From Candidatus Gastranaerophilales bacterium (GTDB taxonomy: Bacteria; Cyanobacteriota; Vampirovibrionia; Gastranaerophilales; Gastranaerophilaceae), in contig JAFYOU010000002.1 of assembly GCA_017560095.1 (NCBI GenBank), forward strand, positions 91,958 through 155,957: a stretch of DNA of 64,000 nt. Reading direction: 5' to 3'. Below the pieces are notes generated by a model, which had not been told where the DNA came from, did not search any database, and saw nothing but the letters and a program-made list of their open reading frames with translations. Both the position numbers and the translations under genes were made by a program. Shown one piece after another: positions 25,208 to 33,984 of the stretch; within the stretch, counting starts at the first letter, position 1, and every line of letters starts with the position of its first letter.

Positions 25208-25660
25208 ATGTCAAATAGAGTTGGTAGATTTTTTGGACTATATAAGGAAAATTCACATATAATTTTAAGATTTTTTGGAATTAAAATGACTTTTAGATTT
25301 CCTTTAATTAATCAGCTTGAAGATTGTTGCTGTATTCCTGATTTAAAAAGACTCTTGAATAATAACACCACTTTTATCCATCCTGTTGGAATTGTTATAA
25401 GTAAAAATGCTGTAATTGGCAAAAATTGCGCAATATATCAAAATGTAACCATAGGCGATGGAAAAGAAAATCCGCAAACAAAAAGAAAAGCGCCAATTAT
25501 TGGCGATAATGTCTATATTTACGCTAATGCTGTTGTAATTGGCGGAATAAATATTGGCAACAATGTTATAATTGGAGCAGGATCAGTAGTTTTAAATGAT
25601 GTTGAAGATAATTGTACAGTAGCTGGAAATCCAGCAAAGGTAATTAAGAAAAATGGATAA
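25208..25660 (+). CDS. Hexapeptide-repeat acetyltransferase (serine acetyltransferase-like)
   Basis: A 150-residue left-handed beta-helix acyltransferase with repeats such as GIVISKNAVIGKNCAIYQNV and GDNVYIYANAVVIGG, and the C-terminal VAGNPAKVIK. It is much shorter than CysE and lacks the CysE N-terminal domain. Such proteins O-acetylate sugars in exopolysaccharide clusters, which fits the two downstream O-acetylation genes. Its 3' end overlaps the next gene by eight bases. AAGGATC precedes the ATG. Confidence 0.85.
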   Translation: MSNRVGRFFGLYKENSHIILRFFGIKMTFRFPLINQLEDCCCIPDLKRLLNNNTTFIHPVGIVISKNAVIGKNCAIYQNVTIGDGKENPQTKRKAPIIGDNVYIYANAVVIGGINIGNNVIIGAGSVVLNDVEDNCTVAGNPAKVIKKNG

Positions 25661-27326
25661 AAATATACCAAAAATTAAAAAAAGAGCAATAATTGCAATT
25701 ATTTTAACTATTTTAACTCTATTGATTACAAAAGATTCTTGGCTCATTTTCAAGCCATTGCCCGTTGAGCTTATTTTATTTGGAAAAACCGGCAAAATAA
25801 ATGTTTCGGTTGTAATTAATAAAAAAGATAATAATAAATTCAGCAAAATAAGAACATCAGATAAAAACGTTTCAGTAAAAGAAGTTACTAAAATAGGGTT
25901 CGAAATAAAAGATATAATTTTTCCAAAAAGATTGAGAATCGATTTTTCTAATCTAAAAAATCAAAATCCTATTGTGGTTAAATCTATTTCTTTTAAAAAC
26001 GGCAATATAAAAATCAAAGATTTAGACAAGTTTGTCTTATACGGCGGGGAATTAAAAATACAAAATGATGAAATAATAATTTATCCCAAAGAAGACAATT
26101 TAAAACTTTATTACAAACAAAGGCTTAAATTTGCTACAATTTATAAAATTGAGATTGAATTGTTGTTGATAATTATAATTTTATCTTATTTATTGAATTA
26201 CAAATTAACTGACTATATTGCAAATTTTTCTACATTGAAATCAAAATCAAGAATTGAAATAATATTTTTAACTTTGTTTTTTACAATCCTATTTTTACCA
26301 ATGGCTCATTTAGATAAAAATGAAATTTCTCAAAAAGAAAATCGTGTATTACAAAAATGGAAGCCTTTAATTAATAATGATAATACCCTAAATTATAATT
26401 TTGGAAGAGAGTTTGATTCTTATTTTTCTGATAGATTTTTCTTAAGGGATTTTTTAATCAAAATTTATTACAGCCAATTTATTATAAATAAAAACCTAAG
26501 AACTAAAAAAGTCATAAAAGGCAAGGATAATTGGCTTTTCCATGGTGTACCTGCTGCATTAAGTATGTATAAAAATGAAAATTTATTTTCCAATGAAAAC
26601 TTAGAAAATGTTGCAAAATTGTTGAGTGAGTATGATTCATATTGCAAAAATAATAATAAAAACTTTTATTTTTTCATTGCTCCATCAAAATCTAAAATAT
26701 ATGGTGAGTATTATAGTGAAGTAATTAAACCTAAAAAAGAAAATGCTCTCAGCCTTGCCGAGCAACTAATAGATTATTTAAATAAAAATACAAATGTAAA
26801 AGCTATTTATCCCAATAAAGAATTAATGGCTCACAAAAAAGACGGGCTACTCTATTGGAAAACAGATACCCATTGGAATGAATATGGGGCCTATATTGGG
26901 TATCAAGTTTTAATGGACAAATTAAATAAAGATATGAAATTAAAAAGATTTATAGCTCAAGAAACAAAAGAGGTTTCAGAAGAATACGGAGATTTAAACA
27001 AAAATCTACCAAAAGGTTTAAAAATAAAAGAATTTGAAACGTACAAAAAGCCTATTGTTTCTGACAATTTATATTATTGTCAAACAACCCAAGATGTTAC
27101 GGATATTCAAAATTGCAACGGAAATTTAAACAATAAAAAATTATTGATGTTTAGAGATTCTTTTACAATCAATTTAATTCCTTATTTGGCTCCTACATTT
27201 AAAAATTCAAAATTTGTTTGGAAACCCGAGGTAGACTTTGATTTAATGAAAGACGCTAATGTGATTATATTTGAAATAGTTGAAGTAAATTTGCCAAAAT
27301 TAATTGGCAATAAAATGGAGTTTTAA
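25653..27326 (+). CDS. AlgJ/AlgX-like polysaccharide O-acetylation protein (SGNH-type)
   Basis: A 557-residue protein. It has an N-terminal membrane anchor (residues about 8-30), two further hydrophobic segments near 165-185 and 203-223, then an extracytoplasmic SGNH-like domain. That domain carries KGKDNWLFHG near 288, YWKTDTHWNEYG near 408 (Asp-x-x-His) and LLMFRDSFTINL near 500 with the Ser. These match the AlgX/AlgJ family, which transfers acetyl groups to polysaccharide in the periplasm using an MBOAT partner. That partner is the next gene, three bases on. Confidence 0.85.
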   Translation: MDKNIPKIKKRAIIAIILTILTLLITKDSWLIFKPLPVELILFGKTGKINVSVVINKKDNNKFSKIRTSDKNVSVKEVTKIGFEIKDIIFPKRLRIDFSNLKNQNPIVVKSISFKNGNIKIKDLDKFVLYGGELKIQNDEIIIYPKEDNLKLYYKQRLKFATIYKIEIELLLIIIILSYLLNYKLTDYIANFSTLKSKSRIEIIFLTLFFTILFLPMAHLDKNEISQKENRVLQKWKPLINNDNTLNYNFGREFDSYFSDRFFLRDFLIKIYYSQFIINKNLRTKKVIKGKDNWLFHGVPAALSMYKNENLFSNENLENVAKLLSEYDSYCKNNNKNFYFFIAPSKSKIYGEYYSEVIKPKKENALSLAEQLIDYLNKNTNVKAIYPNKELMAHKKDGLLYWKTDTHWNEYGAYIGYQVLMDKLNKDMKLKRFIAQETKEVSEEYGDLNKNLPKGLKIKEFETYKKPIVSDNLYYCQTTQDVTDIQNCNGNLNNKKLLMFRDSFTINLIPYLAPTFKNSKFVWKPEVDFDLMKDANVIIFEIVEVNLPKLIGNKMEF

Positions 27327-27329
27327 ATT

Positions 27330-28739
27330 ATGCTGTTTAGTTCCATGACATTCGTTGGCATGTTTTTACCAATAGTTTTATTATTGTACATTATCTCAAA
27401 AAAAGAACTTCATAATTTGATTTTATTAATTGCAAGTATTATTTTTTATGCTTGGGGAGAACCAAAATACCTAGCAATAATGCTATTAACAATTATTATC
27501 AACTTTTTTGGTGCAGTTGCAATTGAAAAATATCAAAAACATAAAAAACTTGCTCTTGTATTAACAATTATCGGAAATTTAGGTTTTTTAATTTATTTTA
27601 AATACTTTAATTTTTTAATTGATAATTGCAACAATATTTTTCACGCAAATATAGAACCTTTAAATATAGTAATGCCTATTGGTATTTCATTTTATACATT
27701 TCAAGCACTTTCATATATTGTTGATGTGTATAGAAACGAAGTTAAAGCACAAAAAAATATATACAAGTTAGCTTTATTTATATGTTTATTTCCCCAATTA
27801 ATTGCAGGCCCAATTGTTAAATATCATGATATATCGGCACAAATTGATTCTCGTGAAGTTAATTTTGACAAAGTTTGTTATGGTGCAAAAAGATTTATTA
27901 TTGGCTTATCTAAAAAAATGCTGTTAGCTAATACTATGGGAGCTATTGCAGACAAAATATTTGTTCAAGATCCAAATACTTTTTCGTCCGGAATTGCGTG
28001 GCTTGGCTCTATTGCTTATAGCTTACAATTATATTTCGATTTTTCTGGCTATTCAGATATGGCAATTGGTCTTGGAATGATTTTCGGATTTAGATTTTTA
28101 GAAAATTTTAATTACCCTTATATTTCAAAATCCATAACAGAATTTTGGAGAAGATGGCACATTTCGCTTTCGACCTGGTTCAAAGAATATGTTTATATTT
28201 CTTTAGGTGGTAATAGATGTTCAAAATTAAAGACCCTAAGAAATCTTGGAATAGTTTTTCTTTTAACTGGTGTTTGGCACGGTGCTGCTTGGAATTTTAT
28301 TTTTTGGGGCATCTGGCATGGCGTATTTATAATTTTAGAAAAAATTATAAATATTAAAAAACTACAAGAAACTCAAATTAAATGGTGGCAAGGCGCATTA
28401 TGGCACATTTATTGTATTTTTATATTCATAATTGGCTGGGTAATGTTTAGGGCTAATGATATGAGTTATGCCTTAAGATACATAGCAAATATGTTTGGAT
28501 TGCTTAAGCTAAATCCTGATAATTTTAACTATTCTTTATTATACTATGTTGATAGAGTCGAAATAATTACATTAATTATTGCGCTAATGTGTTCTATACC
28601 AATATTTAAAAATATTCTTGAAATTAAAATTAAATGGAAAGTTATGCTGATCAATTTATGGTTATTGATTCTTTTGGTTTTCTCAATAGCTACAATTGCT
28701 GCAAGCACATATAATCCATTTATTTATTTTAGATTTTAA
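27330..28739 (+). CDS. AlgI-like membrane-bound O-acyltransferase (MBOAT)
   Basis: A 469-residue multi-pass membrane protein that moves acetyl groups across the inner membrane for the SGNH partner. It is recognised by IGISFYTFQALSYIVDVYR near residue 122, QLYFDFSGYSDMAIGLG near 232, EFWRRWHISLSTWFKEYVY near 270, and GVWHGAAWNFIFWGIWHG near 315 with the catalytic His. Start codon three bases after the previous gene. Together with the two upstream genes it forms an O-acetylation operon; the polymer it modifies is not shown. Confidence 0.93.
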   Translation: MLFSSMTFVGMFLPIVLLLYIISKKELHNLILLIASIIFYAWGEPKYLAIMLLTIIINFFGAVAIEKYQKHKKLALVLTIIGNLGFLIYFKYFNFLIDNCNNIFHANIEPLNIVMPIGISFYTFQALSYIVDVYRNEVKAQKNIYKLALFICLFPQLIAGPIVKYHDISAQIDSREVNFDKVCYGAKRFIIGLSKKMLLANTMGAIADKIFVQDPNTFSSGIAWLGSIAYSLQLYFDFSGYSDMAIGLGMIFGFRFLENFNYPYISKSITEFWRRWHISLSTWFKEYVYISLGGNRCSKLKTLRNLGIVFLLTGVWHGAAWNFIFWGIWHGVFIILEKIINIKKLQETQIKWWQGALWHIYCIFIFIIGWVMFRANDMSYALRYIANMFGLLKLNPDNFNYSLLYYVDRVEIITLIIALMCSIPIFKNILEIKIKWKVMLINLWLLILLVFSIATIAASTYNPFIYFRF

Positions 28740-28752
28740 TTTAAATAAAAAA

Positions 28753-28775
28753 AATCCCTTCGAAAAGAAGGGATT
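28753..28775 (-). terminator. Hairpin terminator, better placed for the bioC direction
   Basis: AATCCCTTC pairs with GAAGGGATT around GAAAA. On the minus strand it runs straight into a long T tract. On the plus strand the T run is offset by several bases, so it would be weaker for the AlgI-like gene. Confidence 0.75.
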
Positions 28776-28961
28776 GAAAATCTTTTTGCTTGATTCTCGT
28801 GTAATTGGTTAGTGTGTTGTTAGTAGTGTGTTTTGTGTGTGAATGTAAAACTATTTTGTGGGGAAGGGGTAGTTATTTATGTCTTACATATATATAAAGT
28901 ATATCAACAGACAAAAATTGCCTATTTTATTTCTTTTGTTACAAAACTTAATAAATAAAAC
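28776..28961. other. GT-rich intergenic stretch
   Basis: About 60 bases near 28797-28855 are unusually rich in GTGT and TGTT, unlike the A/T-rich neighbours. No gene is seen. It would form the 3' untranslated end of the biotin operon. Confidence 0.5.
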
Positions 28962-29681
28962 CTAAACTATTATATATATAGGCTTATAGGTCAATTTGTT
29001 TTGATATTTTTCTTCAATTATTTTTAAACTGTTTTTAATTTGAGCATAGCTTAAGCTATTTTTAGAGATTGCATTAACTCCGGTTAGCTTAAAGTGCTTT
29101 AATAAATCTTGCGGATTTTTAAAACATAGAGTATGTATTTCTTGAATAATAGTGGCGGATGGGGAAAAAATATCTTCAAGTTCCTTGATTGTTTGATATT
29201 TTAAGCTAATATTGAATGCATCTCTAATTTCAAAAAAATTATCAGATGCAAAAGTAGTAATTGCAAGCATACCATTTTTATTCAAAAATGATTTTAATTT
29301 ATTGATAGTACCTTCAAAATCATTACACCATTGCAAGCTTGCATTTGCTATTATTAAATCAAATTTTTTATTAGTTTGAAATTCTTCAATATCAGCCTGA
29401 ATGAAAGAAATTTTATCTGATAAGTTTTTAATTTTATCAAAGCTATTAACAATATCGAGCGCCAAATATGATTCAAAATTAATTTTTTCAATAACTTTCT
29501 TAGTTAAAATTCCCGAATACGATCCAATTTCTAATATGTTATCAAATTCATTTCTATCAATTAAAGAAAGAAGCTTTCTAGCCATCAAATCCTGAATTAT
29601 GGCATTATCATCATAAAAATCAATGCTATTTTTAAATTTTTCTTCAATAAAATTTTTATCTAGCACAATAATTCCATCCAA
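28962..29681 (-). CDS. bioC: Malonyl-ACP O-methyltransferase BioC
   Basis: Methylates malonyl-ACP so that the fatty acid enzymes can build the pimeloyl chain of biotin. A 239-residue class I SAM methyltransferase with motif I NILEIGSYSGILTK near residue 43, an acidic strand end, and FDLIIANASLQWCNDF near residue 105, typical of BioC. It overlaps bioG by 22 bases and lies in the order bioF-bioG-bioC, which supports the call. Confidence 0.88.
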   Translation of the reverse strand: MDGIIVLDKNFIEEKFKNSIDFYDDNAIIQDLMARKLLSLIDRNEFDNILEIGSYSGILTKKVIEKINFESYLALDIVNSFDKIKNLSDKISFIQADIEEFQTNKKFDLIIANASLQWCNDFEGTINKLKSFLNKNGMLAITTFASDNFFEIRDAFNISLKYQTIKELEDIFSPSATIIQEIHTLCFKNPQDLLKHFKLTGVNAISKNSLSYAQIKNSLKIIEEKYQNKLTYKPIYIIV

Positions 29682-30298
29682 CTTTCAAATTTTTCAAAAG
29701 GACAATGAGTTGATTCAATTTGTTTAATCTTAGCTTTATTTTGCCAAAAATTGATTTGATTTTTGGTAGGAATAATTTTGTCATCACTTGAAATTATCGC
29801 TAAATTAAAATCTAATTCTTCTTGAAGTTCAATTTTTTGAATAGAAATTAACTCTTCTTTTAATTCACATAATTTTCTTGTGATAGTTATTTCAGGATTT
29901 AATTTGCCGTTATCAAACATATTTTTAATAAATTTATCACAAGAATCTTCATTTAGTAATTTAACGGTAATTTTATAAATTTTTTCAGGTATTCCAAAAT
30001 TATTATCAATTATTTTTGTTGTACCATTTATGGCAATTTTTTTATCAAAATTTTGAAGCACTTTTTTATATAAACAAGAAGCGTAAACCCCCATAGACCA
30101 GCAAATAAGATATTTTTCTTTATATTTTGAAAAATCAAATTGAGATAAATCAAAATTTAAATCTCTATAATCAAACAAAACTAAAACATCAAAATCATCG
30201 CATTTTAAATGTTTAACAGGCGTTTCATTCATTGCCCAGCCGTTAAAAAATAAAATTAATTTTTTATTATTATTTTTATTTAGCCAAAAATATTGCAT
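29660..30298 (-). CDS. bioG: Pimeloyl-ACP methyl ester esterase BioG
   Basis: Cleaves the methyl ester of pimeloyl-ACP, ending pimelate synthesis. The 212-residue protein belongs to the BioG (DUF452) alpha/beta hydrolases: ILFFNGWAMNE near residue 15 (oxyanion region), LICWSMGVYASCL near 68 with the nucleophile Ser, ISSDDKIIPT near 170, and STHCPFEKF near 195 with the catalytic His. It overlaps bioF by 19 bases and bioC by 22, so the three genes are translationally coupled. It takes the place of BioH. Confidence 0.9.
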   Translation of the reverse strand: MQYFWLNKNNNKKLILFFNGWAMNETPVKHLKCDDFDVLVLFDYRDLNFDLSQFDFSKYKEKYLICWSMGVYASCLYKKVLQNFDKKIAINGTTKIIDNNFGIPEKIYKITVKLLNEDSCDKFIKNMFDNGKLNPEITITRKLCELKEELISIQKIELQEELDFNLAIISSDDKIIPTKNQINFWQNKAKIKQIESTHCPFEKFESWMELLC

Positions 30299-31407
30299 AT
30301 TTCCTCAAATTTAATATCAGATGTTAACGAAATCCTAAGCCTTGAAGTGCCAACAGGAACGGTTGGAGGATTAATTGGTAGCACATAAAATCCTTTTTGT
30401 TGAAGCTCAAGCGCTTTATTCGTTGCATTTTGAGCAGAACCCAATATCACAGGAATAATTTGCGATTGACTAATACTTGGATAAATTTTGTGCACTTTTT
30501 TAGAAAGGGAATTCAATTTTTCTTTTTTTTCTTTTAATAAATTAAATTTTTCTTCCAATAAAAAATTGCTCCACATAACATTAATTGGCGCAATTGCGGT
30601 TGAAAATATAAAACTTGAAGCTTTATTTACTAAATAATCTATTATTGTTTTATTTGCAACACAAATTGCTCCAGATGACGCCAATGCTTTACCTAGGGTA
30701 ATAGTTATTATATCAATTTCATCCAATAAACCTAATTGGGCGCTAACGCCTTGCAACTTATCCCCAAAAACCCCAAAAGCGTGAGCTTCATCTATCATTA
30801 ACAGACAATTATATTTCTTTTTTAGCTCTACTAGCTTTTTTATATCAGCAATATCCCCATCCATCGAGAAAACTGATTCCGAAATAATTATTGCATTATT
30901 ATATTTATTTCTTTTTTCTTTTAAAAATCTTTCCAAATGTTCACAATCCATATGATTATATCTAAAATGCTCTGCAGAAGATAATTTTAGCCCAGCTACA
31001 ACACTTGCATGGTTTAATTTATCAGATAAAATTAAATCTCCTCTTTGAGCTAAAGTGCTAACTATTCCAAGATTAGCTTGATAACCAGTATTAAAAATTA
31101 AAGCAGATTCTTTGTTGAAAAGCTTTGAAAAATTATATTCTAATTTTTTATATATTAAACTCGAACCAGTCAATAAACGAGCAGAAGCAGATGAAAAAAG
31201 AAAATCCGGATGATTTTTATATTTTTCAATAAATTCCAATTTTAAATCGTTGTCAGTACTTAAATTTAAATAATCATTAGATGATAAATTCAACATTTTT
31301 TTATCATCAACGATTATATATTTTCCATCTTTTTCTTGGATATTTTTTATAGTTCTATAACTTGAATTTTCCCTTAGCTCCTCAAGTTTTTGTTTATAAC
31401 TTTGCAT
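30280..31407 (-). CDS. bioF: 8-amino-7-oxononanoate synthase BioF
   Basis: A PLP enzyme joining pimeloyl-ACP and alanine. It has LLMIDEAHAFGVFG near residue 195 and TITLGKALASSGA near 232 with the PLP lysine. The start is set at 31407 (MQSYKQKLEEL, 375 aa) because the longer reading from 31425 would run through a TGCTATGAT -10 (31414-31419), which ends six bases before this ATG. First gene of the bioF-bioG-bioC operon. Confidence 0.93.
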   Translation of the reverse strand: MQSYKQKLEELRENSSYRTIKNIQEKDGKYIIVDDKKMLNLSSNDYLNLSTDNDLKLEFIEKYKNHPDFLFSSASARLLTGSSLIYKKLEYNFSKLFNKESALIFNTGYQANLGIVSTLAQRGDLILSDKLNHASVVAGLKLSSAEHFRYNHMDCEHLERFLKEKRNKYNNAIIISESVFSMDGDIADIKKLVELKKKYNCLLMIDEAHAFGVFGDKLQGVSAQLGLLDEIDIITITLGKALASSGAICVANKTIIDYLVNKASSFIFSTAIAPINVMWSNFLLEEKFNLLKEKKEKLNSLSKKVHKIYPSISQSQIIPVILGSAQNATNKALELQQKGFYVLPINPPTVPVGTSRLRISLTSDIKFEEICNIFG

Positions 31408-31413
31408 AAAAAA

Positions 31414-31419
31414 ATCATA
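31414..31419 (-). promoter_or_regulatory. Extended -10 of bioF, predicted leaderless
   Basis: TGCTATGAT, then six T, then the bioF ATG at 31407. It fixes the start and shows that the biotin operon has its own promoter. No ribosome binding site is present. Confidence 0.65.
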
Positions 31420-31432
31420 GCACAAAATTGAG

Positions 31433-32089
31433 CTAAAATTTTACAAAAAGCTTTAATCTACCGTCATTTCCCCTGAAGTTTATCCAGCCTGTTTTCATTT
31501 GGTTTTGAAAATCAAGTGATTTAATCAACATCCAATTGCCTTTAATTAGCCAAGGGGCAATTGTTTTTGGCATTTCAAGTGAACCAGTTGAGTTTGTTTG
31601 TTTAACAGGTGCAGCATATAAGATTTTATCATTTTTTTGAAGATCTTTAAATAAATATACGCCATATTTTTTGCCATATTTTTCAAAAAATTCAGCTAAA
31701 GTATAATATTTATTTTTTTCTTCTTCAACCCAACCACAAACAGGACGCTCACCTTGATTAAAACAAACTAAATTCCAACCTTCAGTTGAATCTAAAGTTG
31801 TCATAAACGCAATTTTTTTGCTTTTAGAATAACTTGCAAAAACTTCATCAATTTCACATCTATCAATATTTTTTTCGCAAATGGTTTTTTCCTCTTTAAA
31901 ATTAAATTTTAAAGTTTCCAATATTTCACCATCAGCTTTAGGCTCTCTCTTCATAACAAGAGGACTTGTGACTTCGCTAAAACCAATTCCTGCTCTTCTT
32001 AAAGAGCTTGTATAATATGGCACAACATCAGCCTGGGCCATCAAATATAAATTAAATAATATGAAAAATAATAAAATAAATTTTCTCAT
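31433..32089 (-). CDS. Secreted SH3-like protein of unknown function
   Basis: A 218-residue protein with a signal peptide (MRKFILLFFILFNLYLMAQA). Two segments look like bacterial SH3 folds (SSLRRAGIGFSEVTSPLVMK and WNLVCFNQGERPVCGWVEEE), followed by a second similar half ending TGWINFRGNDGRLKLFV. It probably acts in the periplasm, possibly binding cell wall. Start set by TATAAT-N6-ATG. It lies between the aminotransferase and bioF genes but has its own promoter. Confidence 0.7.
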   Translation of the reverse strand: MRKFILLFFILFNLYLMAQADVVPYYTSSLRRAGIGFSEVTSPLVMKREPKADGEILETLKFNFKEEKTICEKNIDRCEIDEVFASYSKSKKIAFMTTLDSTEGWNLVCFNQGERPVCGWVEEEKNKYYTLAEFFEKYGKKYGVYLFKDLQKNDKILYAAPVKQTNSTGSLEMPKTIAPWLIKGNWMLIKSLDFQNQMKTGWINFRGNDGRLKLFVKF

Positions 32090-32095
32090 AATTTA

Positions 32096-32101
32096 ATTAT
32101 A
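32096..32101 (-). promoter_or_regulatory. Extended -10 of the SH3-like gene, predicted leaderless
   Basis: TGATATAAT followed by TAAATT and ATG at 32089: six-base spacing, no ribosome binding site. Confidence 0.7.
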
Positions 32102-32105
32102 TCAT

Positions 32106-33344
32106 TTATTGAAAACTAAAACCGTCTTTTTCCATTCTATTAATTACTTCTTCAAGATTTTCTTCGCTTGCTACAACAGAAAGTCTCACGAAGCGCTTTG
32201 CTTCTTTATCAAAAGCAGTTCCTGGAACTATAACAATTCCAGATATTTCTAATAAATCTGCAGCAAATTCTTCACAATCTTTATATCGGGCAGGAATTTC
32301 CATCCATAAATAAAAAGTTGTTTTAGGCATTTGCACGTCATAACCTAATGAATTCAAGCCACTAACAAACTTTTCAATTTTATTTTTAAATTTAATATTT
32401 TGAGATTCGATATAGTCTTGACCTTCTTTAGATTCAAGTAAATCAGCTCCAACATATTGAAGAACTTTAAAAATCCCAGTATCTACAGTTGATTTCATTC
32501 TGGATAACATTGTAACTGCCAATTCATTACCACAAGCCCAGCCCAAACGCCAACCCGTCATAGCATAGCTTTTTGAAAAACTATACATTTCAATACAACA
32601 ATCTTTTGCGCCTGTGCATTCTAGAGCAGAATGTGGCTTATATTTTTCATCAAAATACATTTCACAATATGCATTATCTGAAATTAAAAGAATATTGTGC
32701 TTATTGCAAAAATCAACACAATGTTGCAAATAAGAAAATTCACATGTACAACCTAATGGATTATTTGGATAATTAATAATTAAAGCTTTGATTTTAGAAG
32801 GATTATTTCCTTCTTTTATAAATTTAGCTAAAATTTCATCTAAATTCGGTTGATAATTATTTTCTTTAGTTAATTTGATTCCATAGGCTCTGCCTTTTGC
32901 AATTTTAACCATTTGCGAATATGAAGCATAACCTGGTTCCGGAACCAAGATTATATCTTGTTCATCAATATTATCGTTAGGATTAACCAAAGCTCGAATA
33001 AGATTTGATAAACCTTCTTTTGAACCAATCAATGAAACAACTTCTTTTTTAGAATCAATTTCAACATTAAACCTGTTTTTCATATAAGTTGAAACAGCTT
33101 GCAAATACTTTATTTCCCCTTTTGGGGTTGAATAAGTATGAAGTGAATCATTATTCATATATTCAATAGTTTTTGCAATAGCAAATTCAGGAATTCTATC
33201 TACCGGAGCACCCATAGATAAGGCGATAGGGGCCCTGTTTTTTGCTTTTAGCATCGGGGTTAATTCTGTTTGACGAGCTTTAATTTCAAACATAATGTAA
33301 TTTTTCATGTTTTGAATTTCGTTGTTAAATAATGTTTTTTCCAT
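32106..33344 (-). CDS. Class I/II aminotransferase (DapL/AlaC-like)
   Basis: A 412-residue PLP enzyme. Motifs: IALSMGAPVDRIP near residue 55, SLIGSKEGLSNL near 106, INYPNNPLGC near 190, NAYCEMYFD near 222, and SFSKSYAMTGWRLGWACG near 250 with the PLP Lys. The IGSKEG block recalls LL-diaminopimelate aminotransferases, which Cyanobacteria use for lysine and peptidoglycan, and the alanine transaminase AlaC. The substrate cannot be told apart from sequence alone. GAGGAAAG precedes the ATG. Confidence 0.85.
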   Translation of the reverse strand: MEKTLFNNEIQNMKNYIMFEIKARQTELTPMLKAKNRAPIALSMGAPVDRIPEFAIAKTIEYMNNDSLHTYSTPKGEIKYLQAVSTYMKNRFNVEIDSKKEVVSLIGSKEGLSNLIRALVNPNDNIDEQDIILVPEPGYASYSQMVKIAKGRAYGIKLTKENNYQPNLDEILAKFIKEGNNPSKIKALIINYPNNPLGCTCEFSYLQHCVDFCNKHNILLISDNAYCEMYFDEKYKPHSALECTGAKDCCIEMYSFSKSYAMTGWRLGWACGNELAVTMLSRMKSTVDTGIFKVLQYVGADLLESKEGQDYIESQNIKFKNKIEKFVSGLNSLGYDVQMPKTTFYLWMEIPARYKDCEEFAADLLEISGIVIVPGTAFDKEAKRFVRLSVVASEENLEEVINRMEKDGFSFQ

Positions 33345-33398
33345 ACTTTCCTCGGTTTTTTACGCTAAATTATTATACTACAACTCGTAATAAAAATT

Positions 33399-33417
33399 AA
33401 GTTAATTAGTTTAACTT
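33399..33417. promoter_or_regulatory. Inverted repeat AAGTTAA-N5-TTAACTT upstream of hpf
   Basis: Perfect 7-bp arms, about 40 bases upstream of the TATAAT at 33455. It may be an operator for hpf or for the divergent aminotransferase gene. No protein is assigned. Confidence 0.4.
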
Positions 33418-33454
33418 TTTACAATTTTTGGTTTTAAAAAAGTAAAAAATGGGG

Positions 33455-33460
33455 TATAAT
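33455..33460 (+). promoter_or_regulatory. -10 box of hpf
   Basis: TATAAT in GGGGTATAATATAT. The start codon is 48 bases further on, with ACGGAG upstream, so this gene has an ordinary leader. Confidence 0.65.
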
Positions 33461-33508
33461 ATATAAATGCGAGATGGAGATTATCTGCGCTAGAAACGGA
33501 GACAAACT

Positions 33509-33859
33509 ATGCACATTCACGTTAATGGACGTAACATCGAAATCACAGATGCAATTAAAGCTTACGTCAAAGAAAAAGCGGGTAAAGTTGCAGCACATTA
33601 CGAGCAAATCGATGCAATTGACGCAATTTTATCTGTAATCAAAAACCCCTCCGTTAGTGACTCTCATATTGCCGAGATTAACTGTAAAATAGGTGGTGAA
33701 ACAATCAGAGTAGAAGAACAAGCAGAAAGCATGTATGCTTCAATTGACCTTGTTTGCGACAAACTTGATAGACAAGTTAAAAAATTCAAAGAAAAAGGAT
33801 TATCAAAATCCAAAAACGAATCAATTAGAACAACAAGCCTAGAAGAGGCTGAGGTATAA
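33509..33859 (+). CDS. hpf: Ribosome hibernation promoting factor
   Basis: Binds the small ribosomal subunit and silences ribosomes in stationary phase. The 116-residue protein is the short form: beta-alpha-beta-beta-beta-alpha HPF domain (IHVNGRNIEITDAIKAYVKE), followed by a Lys-rich C-terminus (KKFKEKGLSKSKNES). It lacks the extra C-terminal dimerisation domain of long HPF. The gene has its own promoter and terminator. Confidence 0.93.
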   Translation: MHIHVNGRNIEITDAIKAYVKEKAGKVAAHYEQIDAIDAILSVIKNPSVSDSHIAEINCKIGGETIRVEEQAESMYASIDLVCDKLDRQVKKFKEKGLSKSKNESIRTTSLEEAEV

Positions 33860-33862
33860 AAT

Positions 33863-33888
33863 AAAAAGCTCGGGAAACCGAGCTTTTT
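33863..33888 (+). terminator. Intrinsic terminator of hpf
   Basis: AAAAAGCTCGG pairs with CCGAGCTTTTT around GAAA: an 11-bp stem with a T run. Confidence 0.9.
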
Positions 33889-33984
33889 AAATGCAATTTT
33901 ACACAAACTCATTATTTTATACAAAACACGCCCTCTTTAAAAGAACCTCTTTTTATATTAAAATATATTTAAATTGGAGGAATT

